Shown here: in pieces, positions 1 through 10,641 of the stretch | Numbering within the stretch: the first letter of the stretch is position 1 | Layout: each line of letters opens with the position of its first letter | NCBI GenBank assembly: GCA_963743575.1 | Contig: CAVUQC010000007.1 | Coordinates: 372,001-436,000 of the forward strand | Direction of reading: 5' to 3' | Source: DASUPK01 sp963743575 | Lineage (GTDB): Bacteria; Actinomycetota; Thermoleophilia; Solirubrobacterales; 70-9 | Length of the DNA stretch: 64,000 nucleotides | Translations under genes and position numbers: made by a program | Notes under the pieces: generated by a model | What the model saw: only the letters and a program-made list of their open reading frames with translations | Database searches by the model: none | Told to the model about the DNA's origin: nothing

Positions 1-447
1 CCTGGAACGGAGCTCCTCGATCAGCCCGCCCCGCATCTTTCGCTCGGCCTCCTCGCGTGCGTCCGCCACGGCGACCTCGGCGAGCGCGGCCAGGGCGGCG
101 GCCCTCAGCACCTCATCGCGATCCACCAGCACGGGCTCATCGCCATCGGCCGCTTCGGCCTCGAGCAGGAGCACGATGCCGACGGTGCTGCCGCCGGCCT
201 CGATTGTGCGCTCGAGGACGATCGGGTCTGGTGTCGTCGCCTTGGTCTGGGCGACCCGGGCCTTCGCGTACTCGGCCAGTCCGTTGAGCTCCCCGCCTCC
301 CGGCGCCCGCGCCGCGAGGCCGCGGGGCGGCAGCACGATCGCCACCGGGCCCCCGGCCTCGGCCGCGGCGAGCTCGGCGACCCCCTGCAGGCCCTCGCCG
401 TCGAGAACGGCCTCGATCATTCGCGTGCTGAGCTCCCGCATGGTCAT
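1..447 (-). CDS. PucR/CdaR-like regulator, N-terminal part (partial, runs off window)
   Basis: At least 149 codons are visible, reading from ATG at 447 out through base 1. The visible part is an alanine- and glutamate-rich alpha/beta domain (LDGEGLQGVAELAAAEAGG, then AIVLPPRG), which resembles the N-terminal sensory region of PucR-type regulators. The DNA-binding end lies outside the window, so the family call is tentative. The start overlaps the stop of the PII gene in an ATGA (4-base overlap), so the two are translationally coupled and probably share a promoter. Coupling to PII suggests a nitrogen- or energy-linked role, but that is inference. Confidence 0.55.
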   Translation of the reverse strand, partial: MTMRELSTRMIEAVLDGEGLQGVAELAAAEAGGPVAIVLPPRGLAARAPGGGELNGLAEYAKARVAQTKATTPDPIVLERTIEAGGSTVGIVLLLEAEAADGDEPVLVDRDEVLRAAALAALAEVAVADAREEAERKMRGGLIEELRSR

Positions 448-830
448 TCGTCCTGCGCCGCGCCCGCGGCGATCTCCTCCTCGGAATGGGCCTGGAGAAC
501 CACCTCGCCCTGCTCCCCGGTCCGGATGCGAATGGCCTCCTCGACGGGCAGCACGAAGATCTTGCCGTCACCGATCTCACCCGAGCGAGCGTGCCTGATG
601 ACGGTCTCGACGACAGTCTCGGCGTCGCCGTCGTCCACGACCACCTCGAGCTTCAGCTTGGGCCGCACCGACACCGTCAGGGCGGAGCCGCGGTACGCCT
701 CGACCAGCCCCTTCTGGCGCCCTGAGCCCTTCACCTCGGAGACAGAGAGCGACGGAAATCCCTTGTCGAGCAGTTCGGAGCGGATGGGCTCGAACGCCTC
801 ATGGCGGATGAACGCTTCGATCTTCTTCAC
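444..830 (-). CDS. PII-family signal transduction protein (GlnB/GlnK-like), Tyr51 absent
   Basis: 128 aa against the usual 112. The GTG start at 830 has a GGAG Shine-Dalgarno (SD) sequence about 7 bases upstream. The protein begins VKKIEAFIRHE and carries the T-loop segment GRQKGLVEAYRG (residues 37-48), the B-loop SGEIGDGKIFV (about 83-93) and the C-terminal IRIRTGE. PII trimers bind ATP/ADP and 2-oxoglutarate and signal nitrogen and carbon status to transporters, enzymes or regulators. The uridylylation/adenylylation tyrosine 51 is replaced by leucine (Tyr46 remains), and there is a 15-residue acidic tail (HSEEEIAAGAAQDE). It therefore probably signals by ligand binding alone. The coupled partner is the PucR-like gene; no amtB or glnA is in view. 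Confidence 0.88.
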   Translation of the reverse strand: MKKIEAFIRHEAFEPIRSELLDKGFPSLSVSEVKGSGRQKGLVEAYRGSALTVSVRPKLKLEVVVDDGDAETVVETVIRHARSGEIGDGKIFVLPVEEAIRIRTGEQGEVVLQAHSEEEIAAGAAQDE

Positions 831-871
831 GGGTGACTCCCCCCGGAGGACGGCGACAGCTGTCGTGAGAC

Positions 872-900
872 ACCGTAGGCGTGCTCGGGCACGCGGTCTT
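872..900 (-). promoter_or_regulatory. Candidate promoter of the PII gene
   Basis: On the minus strand a TACGGT (877-872, TAnnnT class) lies 17 bases downstream of AAGACC (900-895), which keeps only the GAC core of a -35. A GCGTGC/GCACGC inverted repeat (879-894) sits in the spacer. The match is modest and rests on sequence alone. Confidence 0.25.
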
Positions 901-951
901 TGGCCCTCTGTCGAAAATCCCGCGCAAGCCTTGCTCCAAGCGGTCGGGTGC

Positions 952-982
952 GACTGGCTGGGCAGCCAGTCCACGCTAGAGT
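952..982 (+). promoter_or_regulatory. Palindromic operator over a candidate promoter of the aldehyde dehydrogenase gene
   Basis: A perfect inverted repeat with 9-base arms (GACTGGCTG at 952-960, CAGCCAGTC at 963-971) separated by GG lies over the -35 region of a TAGAGT -10 element (977-982). Transcription would start near 989 and leave a leader of about 30 bases with the SD before ATG 1020. A dimeric regulator bound here would block the promoter. The regulator is not identified. Confidence 0.5.
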
Positions 983-1019
983 CCGCCACCAGCCGGTCCC
1001 CAAGATGAGGAGAGCGAGC

Positions 1020-2567
1020 ATGGCCATCGACACCGTCACCGAGAGCGACGCCAAGGCTTCGCGCGAGAGCTTCGAGGTCATCAACCCCGCCGACGGATCG
1101 GCGATCGCCAATGTGCCGCTGGACGGCCCCGCGGAGGTCGCGCAGACCGTCGCGCGCGTGCGCGCCAACCAGCCCGCCTGGGAGGAGCTCGGGTTCAAGG
1201 GCCGAGCTGAGTGGCTCTACAAGCTCCGGGATTGGATCCTCGACCACCAGGACGAGATCGCGGACACCATGCAGCACGAAACGGGCAAGGTGCGCGGTGA
1301 GGCCGCAGGCGAGGCCGTCTACCTCACGGACCTGATCAACTTCTACGGCAAGAAGGGCGCCAAGTACATCCGGGACGAGCGCGTGCCCGCGCACTCGCCC
1401 CTGATGAAGGTGAAGAAGCTTCGGGTTCAATATCGGCCCTATCCGGTCGTCGGTGTGATCAGCCCGTGGAATTACCCGCTCCTCCTCTCGATGGGAGACG
1501 CAATCCCCGCCCTGCTCGCCGGATGCGCCGTGGTCATCAAGCCGTCGGAGATCACCCCGATCGGCCTCGGCGAGGTGATCGAGGCATGGAAGAGCGAGGT
1601 CGGCGGTCCCGATGTGTTCGACGTGGTCAACGGGATGGGACAGACCGGCTCCGTGCTGGTCGACGAGGTGGACTTCGTGCAGTTCACCGGCTCGGACCGG
1701 ACCGCCAAGAAGGTGCTCGCCCGCGCAGCCGAAACGCTGACCCCGGTCAGCGCGGAGCTCGGCGGCAAGGACCCGATGATCGTCTTGAAGAGTGCCAACG
1801 TGGAGCGCGCCGCCAACGCCGCCACCTGGGGAGCGTTCTCCAACGTCGGCCAGGTTTGCATCTCCGTCGAGCGGCTCTACGTCGAGGAGCCGGTGTACGA
1901 GGAGTTCGTCCAGCGTTTCACCGACGAGGTCAAGAAGCTGAACCAAGGGATGGACGGCCGCGAGCACGGCAAGGACATCGGCGCGATGACCTTCCCGCCC
2001 CAGACCCAGATCGTCGAGGACCACGTCGAGGACGCCCGGAGCGCCGGTGCGACTGTCGTCACCGGCGGCCAGCGCGGCGAGGGCCCGGGCGACTGGTATC
2101 CGCCCACGGTGCTCACCGACGTCGACCACTCGATGAAGGTGATGCGTGACGAGACCTTCGGCCCGGTCGTCGGGGTCATGAAGGTCCGCGACGCCGACGA
2201 GGCCGTTCGGCTCGCCAACGACAGCCGCTTCGGCCTTGCCGGTTCGGTCTTCGGCAGCAAGCGCGAAGCCGAAGCGGTGGCGCGGCGGCTCGAGGTTGGC
2301 ACCGCCAATGTCAACGACGTGCTGGTCGGTTTCCTGGCGTCAGACGTCCCGATGGGCGGCTGGAAGGACTCGGGCATCGGCTTCCGCCACGGCGAGTACG
2401 GGATCAAGAAGTTCGTCCGGCCGGAGTCGATCGTGATCAGCCGCTTCGGTGGCAAGCGCGAGCCGCTCTACTTCCCGTACACCGAGAAGCGCCGGGAGCA
2501 GCTGCGCAAGATCACGGACTTCTTCAACTCACGCGACTGGCGCCGGCGTCTCGGCAAGAACCGCTAG
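1020..2567 (+). CDS. NAD(P)-dependent aldehyde dehydrogenase, succinate-semialdehyde-dehydrogenase-like
   Basis: 515 aa. The ATG at 1020 is preceded by GAGGAGAG at good spacing, so it is preferred over ATG 1005. It is a full-length ALDH: Asn151 in the SPWNYP motif, FTGS at 222-225, catalytic general base Glu246 (AELGGK) and nucleophile Cys280 (GQVCIS). It oxidises an aldehyde to the acid. The overall look, including the basic C-terminal extension after the FRHGEYG block, is that of actinobacterial succinate-semialdehyde dehydrogenases (GabD2-like), but substrate cannot be read from sequence. It is a single-gene unit diverging from the PII gene, with a palindromic operator upstream. Confidence 0.85.
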   Translation: MAIDTVTESDAKASRESFEVINPADGSAIANVPLDGPAEVAQTVARVRANQPAWEELGFKGRAEWLYKLRDWILDHQDEIADTMQHETGKVRGEAAGEAVYLTDLINFYGKKGAKYIRDERVPAHSPLMKVKKLRVQYRPYPVVGVISPWNYPLLLSMGDAIPALLAGCAVVIKPSEITPIGLGEVIEAWKSEVGGPDVFDVVNGMGQTGSVLVDEVDFVQFTGSDRTAKKVLARAAETLTPVSAELGGKDPMIVLKSANVERAANAATWGAFSNVGQVCISVERLYVEEPVYEEFVQRFTDEVKKLNQGMDGREHGKDIGAMTFPPQTQIVEDHVEDARSAGATVVTGGQRGEGPGDWYPPTVLTDVDHSMKVMRDETFGPVVGVMKVRDADEAVRLANDSRFGLAGSVFGSKREAEAVARRLEVGTANVNDVLVGFLASDVPMGGWKDSGIGFRHGEYGIKKFVRPESIVISRFGGKREPLYFPYTEKRREQLRKITDFFNSRDWRRRLGKNR

Positions 2568-2620
2568 ACCGCTTGCGCCATCAGATCGCGGCTCCGAGCG
2601 GCCGCCCCCATCACAAGTCG

Positions 2621-2962
2621 CTACGGCTTCGCCTCAGCCCCTGAGTGGAGCGGCCTGGCAGCCGCTAGCTCACCGTCGAGACGGCGGGCCTCGTCCTCGA
2701 ACCACTCCGAGACCAGGCGCAGCCAGGCGACCTCGGAGCGTGTCCTGATCCGGACGTAGTCCGCATGCTGGTCGCCGGCCACCCGAATCGCGTCGGCCAC
2801 GCTCAGCTCCCGCTCCGAGGCGCCGTCGTCACCGAGCAGCATCCAGTCGGCCCGTCCGCCCGGGCCCTCGTCCTCGAGGGCCAGCCGAGTTCCGTCGGTC
2901 ATCAGCAGCGCCTTCGGCTCGCGTCCGCCCACCTGCACTCCATGCACTCCATTGGCTTCCAT
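2621..2962 (-). CDS. Hypothetical protein
   Basis: 113 aa from ATG 2962, which has AAGGGGAAACGAG just upstream. A longer frame to 3016 lacks an SD. The protein is acidic and charged, without signal peptide or membrane segment. It starts MEANGVHGVQVGGREPKALLMTDG and has a helical C-terminal half with alternating Glu/Arg. I do not recognise a family. It converges on the aldehyde dehydrogenase gene and stands 124 bases from the end of metE. That upstream gap holds two TTAGCG repeats but no clear promoter. Confidence 0.5.
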   Translation of the reverse strand: MEANGVHGVQVGGREPKALLMTDGTRLALEDEGPGGRADWMLLGDDGASERELSVADAIRVAGDQHADYVRIRTRSEVAWLRLVSEWFEDEARRLDGELAAARPLHSGAEAKP

Positions 2963-3086
2963 CTCGTTTCCCCTTTTCTCGTCGAGTCGTGTGTGGAAGA
3001 ACGAGTATGCGAGCATTCGCTAACACAGCGCTAAAGGATCGTTAACAGGTTGCGAAAGGTCCGCTCGGTGCGGATCTCCGATTCGG

Positions 3087-5453
3087 CTAGGAGGCTGGGA
3101 CCAGCTCTTCGCGCAGCTGCTTTGCTGCCTTCACCATGTTTCGCAGGCTGGGATCGACCTGGTCCCAGGTCCTGGTCTTCAGGCCACAGTCCGGGGTGAC
3201 CCAGAGCTGCCCCGGGCGGAGAACCTGAGCGGCCTCGCCGAGCAGCTCCGAGATTTCCTCGACGCTCGGCACCCGCGGCGAGTGGATGTCGTAGACGCCG
3301 GGACCGATGTCATGCGTGAAGCCGGTCCGCTCCCAGTGATGGAGCAACTCCATCCGCGAGCGGGCGGCCTCGATCAGGGTGACATCTGCGTCCATCGCCT
3401 GGATCTGCTCGAGGATGTCGCCGAAGTCCGAGTAACACATATGCGTGTGGACCTGGGTCTCGTCCGCTACGCCCGCCGTCGCGATCCGGAAGGAGTAGAC
3501 CGCCCACTCCAGGTACTCGTCCCAGCGATCGCGGCGCAGCGGCAGGCCCTCGCGGATCGCCGGCTCGTCGACATGGACGATCGGGATCCCGGCCTGCTCG
3601 AGGTCGGCCACCTCGTCGCGAATCGCCAGGGCCAGTTGCTCGCAGGTCTCGCGCCTGGGCTGGTCGTCGCGGACGAAGGACCACTCCAGCATCGTGACCG
3701 GGCCTGTGAGCATTCCCTTCACCGGCCTCTCGGTCTTCGACTGCGCGTAGGCGATCCACTCCACCGTCATCGGCCCGGCCCGGCTGATGTCTCCGAAGAT
3801 GATCGGCGGGCGCACGTAGCGCGAGCCGTATGACTGCACCCAGGCGTTCGCGGTGAAGGCGTAGCCGAGCATCTGCTCGGCGAAGTACTGAACCATGTCG
3901 TTTCGCTCGGGCTCGCCGTGGACCAGCACGTCGATGCCGATCTCCTCCTGGAATTCGATCACCCGGTCGATCTCCGCCCGCATCCGCTCCTCGTAGGCGT
4001 CCAGCTGGATCTCACCCTCGCGCAGCTGACTGCGGACCGCGCGGAGCTCGTCGGTCTGGGGGAAGGAGCCGATCGTGGTCGCTGGGAAGGTCGGCAGGCC
4101 GAGCCTCTGCTGGTGGAGCTGCTTCCGCTCCGCGAAGGGCATGTCACGGCGCGCGTCCGCCTCAGTCAGCGCCTCGACCCTGGCCCGGACCTCGGGGGTC
4201 CGGGTTCGATGAGAGTCGCGCCGGGAGTCGAGCGCGCGATCGTTGCCGTCGAGCTCCGTGGCGATCGCCTCACGCCCGTCGGCCACTCCGCGAGCGAGGG
4301 TGGCCACCTCGCCGACCTTCTGCACGGCGAAGGCCATCCAGGAGCGCATCTCGGCATCGAGGTCGGCGTCGCCGTCGTCGGGCTCGGCCTCCAGGTCGAT
4401 CGGGACGTGGAGCAGGGAGCAGCTGGTGGAGACGACGAGCTGTTCGCAGCGGTCGCGCAGGCTCTCAAGGGCGTCGAGCGAGTGCTCGAGATGGTTGACC
4501 CAGACGTTGCGCCCGTCGACGATGCCCGCGAACAGCCATCTGTCGTCGAGCCCACCCTGCTCGGCGATGAACTCTGCGTTGTGGCGGCCGCCGTGCTCGT
4601 GGAACGGTGCGTCGCCGAATCCGCTCCCCTCCTCATGGATGAAGCCCGTGAAGTCGAGTCCGACGCCCTCGATCGGCAGGTCGCGCAAGACGCCATAGGC
4701 GTCGCCGACGTGATCGAAGTAGGTCTTGACGACGATCCGCGGCCGCTCGTGCACCTTGCAGAGCTCCTCGTAGGCGAGCCGCAGGGCGTCGAGCTCCTTA
4801 TCGGAGCGATCCTCGACGAAGCAGGGTTCGTCGAACTGGACCCAGGTCGCGCCCTGCTCGGCGAGCTTCTCGATCACCTCTCCGTAGACCTCGACCAGGT
4901 CCTCGAGCAGATCGAGCGGATCGAAGTTCTCCGAGACGCCGTCGGCCGGTTTGGAGAGCAGCAGGAAGCTGACCGGGCCGATCAGCACCGGCACGGTGTC
5001 GATCCCCACCTCCTCCATCGCCTCGGCATGCTCGTCGAATGGCTTGGTGGCCGAGAGCGAGAACTTCGTCTCGGGCCCAAGCTCGGGAACGATGTAGTGG
5101 TAGTTCGTGTCGAACCACTTGGTCATCTCCATCGCGGTGACGTCCTGGCCGCCGCGGGCCATCGCGAAATAGGTGTCGAGGCCGACATTCCCCCCGCCGT
5201 GGCCGTAGCGCTCCGGGACCGCCCCCAGCAGAGCGATGGTGTCGAGCACCTGGTCGTAGTAGGAGAAGTCGTTGGAGGGAATCAGGTCGATTCCCGCCTC
5301 CTGCATCAGCTTCCAGTTCTCCGCCCTGATCGCCTTCGCGGTGGCGCCCAGCTCATCCGCGGATCGCTCACCCCTCCAATGGCCCTCGGTCGCGAACTTG
5401 AGCTCCCGATTGCGGCCGATTCTGGGGAAGCCGGAGACGTTGGAAAGTGGCAC
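3087..5453 (-). CDS. metE: Cobalamin-independent methionine synthase MetE
   Basis: 788 aa if started at GTG 5453 (VPLSNVSGFPRIGRNRELK), which matches the normal N-terminus of MetE; an in-frame ATG at 5489 would add 12 residues. The enzyme transfers a methyl group from 5-methyl-THF-triglutamate to homocysteine. Both (beta/alpha)8 halves are present. The zinc ligands can be seen in the C-terminal half: His and Cys in THMCYS, Glu in IEAARSR and Cys in PDCGLKTR. It is divergent from metH with only 34 bases between start codons, so both forms of the same enzyme are kept side by side. No SD is evident, and a TAGGGT lies 8 bases before the GTG, which suggests a leaderless mRNA. Confidence 0.95.
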   Translation of the reverse strand: MPLSNVSGFPRIGRNRELKFATEGHWRGERSADELGATAKAIRAENWKLMQEAGIDLIPSNDFSYYDQVLDTIALLGAVPERYGHGGGNVGLDTYFAMARGGQDVTAMEMTKWFDTNYHYIVPELGPETKFSLSATKPFDEHAEAMEEVGIDTVPVLIGPVSFLLLSKPADGVSENFDPLDLLEDLVEVYGEVIEKLAEQGATWVQFDEPCFVEDRSDKELDALRLAYEELCKVHERPRIVVKTYFDHVGDAYGVLRDLPIEGVGLDFTGFIHEEGSGFGDAPFHEHGGRHNAEFIAEQGGLDDRWLFAGIVDGRNVWVNHLEHSLDALESLRDRCEQLVVSTSCSLLHVPIDLEAEPDDGDADLDAEMRSWMAFAVQKVGEVATLARGVADGREAIATELDGNDRALDSRRDSHRTRTPEVRARVEALTEADARRDMPFAERKQLHQQRLGLPTFPATTIGSFPQTDELRAVRSQLREGEIQLDAYEERMRAEIDRVIEFQEEIGIDVLVHGEPERNDMVQYFAEQMLGYAFTANAWVQSYGSRYVRPPIIFGDISRAGPMTVEWIAYAQSKTERPVKGMLTGPVTMLEWSFVRDDQPRRETCEQLALAIRDEVADLEQAGIPIVHVDEPAIREGLPLRRDRWDEYLEWAVYSFRIATAGVADETQVHTHMCYSDFGDILEQIQAMDADVTLIEAARSRMELLHHWERTGFTHDIGPGVYDIHSPRVPSVEEISELLGEAAQVLRPGQLWVTPDCGLKTRTWDQVDPSLRNMVKAAKQLREELVPAS

Positions 5454-5461
5454 GGGATCGA

Positions 5462-5479
5462 ACCCTACCCAGCTACCCT
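5462..5479. promoter_or_regulatory. Back-to-back leaderless promoters of metE and metH
   Basis: Minus strand: TAGGGT (5467-5462), then exactly 8 bases, then the metE GTG (5453). Plus strand: TACCCT (5474-5479), then exactly 8 bases, then the metH ATG (5488). The two TAnnnT -10 elements are 6 bases apart and point away from each other. No SD precedes either start and no -35 is evident. The spacing puts each transcription start at or next to the start codon. There is no room for a cobalamin riboswitch. Confidence 0.55.
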
Positions 5480-5487
5480 CCTCGGCC

Positions 5488-9081
<3,594 letters not shown>

Positions 9082-9098
9082 AGACCTCGCGCTTCACG

Positions 9099-9112
9099 TA
9101 TGACAATATGAC
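9099..9112 (+). promoter_or_regulatory. TATGAC direct repeat upstream of the aldehyde dehydrogenase/decarboxylase pair
   Basis: TATGAC occurs at 9099-9104 and again at 9107-9112 in an AT-rich patch, 63 bases before the start at 9175. It could be a -10 region or an activator site. Nothing more specific can be read. Confidence 0.25.
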
Positions 9113-9174
9113 TTTTTGAGCGGCGGCCCGCGGGACGCCCGCCGGCCGCGAACATCGAGTCGAGGAGAGTGGCG

Positions 9175-10641
9175 ATGGCGGTCGCGGTGGAGCGGAAACA
9201 GGACCTCCTGATCGGGGGTGAATGGGTCGCATCGAAGTCGGGCAAGGAGTGCGAGCAGACGAACCCGTATTCAGGCGAGGTGGCCGGACAGGCGGCGGCG
9301 GCCGGCCCGGACGACGTTGATCTCGCTGTGAAGGCCGCGCAGGGTGCGTTCGAGGCCTGGGGCTTCGGTCCGCCGGTTGCGCGCCGGGAGGTCCTGAACA
9401 AGGCGGCCGACCTGCTCTCCGAGCGCGCTGAGCAGATCGCCGCAATCATGACGGAGGAGACCGGGGGCACCTTCGGCTGGGGCATGTTCAACTGCCAGCT
9501 CGCCAGCGGCATGCTTCGCGAGGCGGGGGCCCAGGCCTACGGCGCCGTCGGCCAGGTGATCCCCTCCGACATCCCCGGTGCCACGGGAATCGCGCGCCGG
9601 CTGCCCGCCGGCGTCGTGGTCGGAATCGCCCCGTGGAACGCCCCGGTGATCCTCGGCACGCGAGCCATCGCGACGCCGCTCGCCTACGGCAACACGGTGA
9701 TCCTGAAGGGCTCGGAGCTCTCTCCTCGCACTCATGCCCAGATCGTCGGCTGCGTGGTGGACGCCGGAGCCCCCGAGGGCGTCATCAACTACCTGACCAA
9801 CGACCCCGACGACGCTCCCGAGGTCGTCGAGGCGCTGATCGCGCACCCCGGCACCCGGCGGATCAACTTCACCGGCTCCACCCGCGTCGGCAAGATCATC
9901 GCCGAAACCTGCGGCCGCCACCTGAAGAAGTGCCTGCTCGAGCTGGGCGGCAAGGCGCCGATGATCGTGATGGCCGACGCCGACATCGACGAGGCGGTCA
10001 ACGCCGCCAATTTCGGCGCCTTCATGCACTCCGGTCAAATCTGCATGGCGACCGAGCGGATCATCATCGACGGCAAGGTCGCAGACGAGTTCACAGATGG
10101 ACTCGCGAAGAAGGCGAATGCGATGACCGTCGGCGACCCGACCAATCCCGAGACGATGATCGGGCCGCTGATCAACAAGGCATCGGTCGAGCACATCACA
10201 GAGCTGGTCGAGGACGCGAAGTCGAAGGGCGCCGAGGTCGCCACCGGCGGCGAGGCAGAGGGGCCCTGCTTCCAGCCCACCGTGCTCACCAAGGTGACGC
10301 CGGAGATGCGCGTGTACTCGGAGGAGTCGTTCGGGCCCGTCGTCCCGATCCTCACCTACGACGACATCGAGGATGCGATCCGCACGGCGAACGACACGCA
10401 GTACGGCCTCGCCGGCGCCGTCTTCAGCTCCGACATTCCTACCGCGCTCGATGTGGCGCGGCGGATCGAGAGCGGCATCTGCCACGTCAACCTGGCCACA
10501 GTCCACGATGAGGCCCAGATGCCGTTCGGCGGCGTCAAGGAGAGCGGCTGGGGCCGGTTCGGGGGCAGCGCGGCGCTCGAGGAGTTCACCGACCTCCACT
10601 GGACGATGGTGATGAGCCAGCCGGGGCACTACCCGATCTAG
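9175..10641 (+). CDS. Aldehyde dehydrogenase, vanillin/salicylaldehyde dehydrogenase type
   Basis: 488 aa from ATG 9175, placed 7 bases after GAGGAG; GTG 9169 would be too close to the SD. The active-site set is complete: Asn155 (IAPWNAP), FTGS at about 232, Glu256 (LELGGKAP) and Cys290 (GQICMAT). The PWNAPVILG block and overall pattern are those of aromatic aldehyde dehydrogenases (vanillin, salicylaldehyde or benzaldehyde) that make the matching benzoate. The next gene, a benzoylformate-decarboxylase-like enzyme, begins on the base after its stop, so the two probably act in sequence: arylglyoxylate to aromatic aldehyde to aromatic acid. Confidence 0.87.
   Translation: MAVAVERKQDLLIGGEWVASKSGKECEQTNPYSGEVAGQAAAAGPDDVDLAVKAAQGAFEAWGFGPPVARREVLNKAADLLSERAEQIAAIMTEETGGTFGWGMFNCQLASGMLREAGAQAYGAVGQVIPSDIPGATGIARRLPAGVVVGIAPWNAPVILGTRAIATPLAYGNTVILKGSELSPRTHAQIVGCVVDAGAPEGVINYLTNDPDDAPEVVEALIAHPGTRRINFTGSTRVGKIIAETCGRHLKKCLLELGGKAPMIVMADADIDEAVNAANFGAFMHSGQICMATERIIIDGKVADEFTDGLAKKANAMTVGDPTNPETMIGPLINKASVEHITELVEDAKSKGAEVATGGEAEGPCFQPTVLTKVTPEMRVYSEESFGPVVPILTYDDIEDAIRTANDTQYGLAGAVFSSDIPTALDVARRIESGICHVNLATVHDEAQMPFGGVKESGWGRFGGSAALEEFTDLHWTMVMSQPGHYPI

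Noticed and set aside
879..894. GCGTGC/GCACGC inverted repeat as an operator
   Set aside because: Six-base GC-only arms are common here by chance; noted only as lying in the candidate PII promoter.
2588..2605. GCGGC/GCCGC hairpin between converging genes as a terminator
   Set aside because: Five-base stem, 8-base loop and no U-tract; such hairpins are frequent by chance at this GC content.
5454..5487. Possible cobalamin riboswitch controlling metE
   Set aside because: Only 34 bases separate the divergent starts, far too short for a riboswitch.
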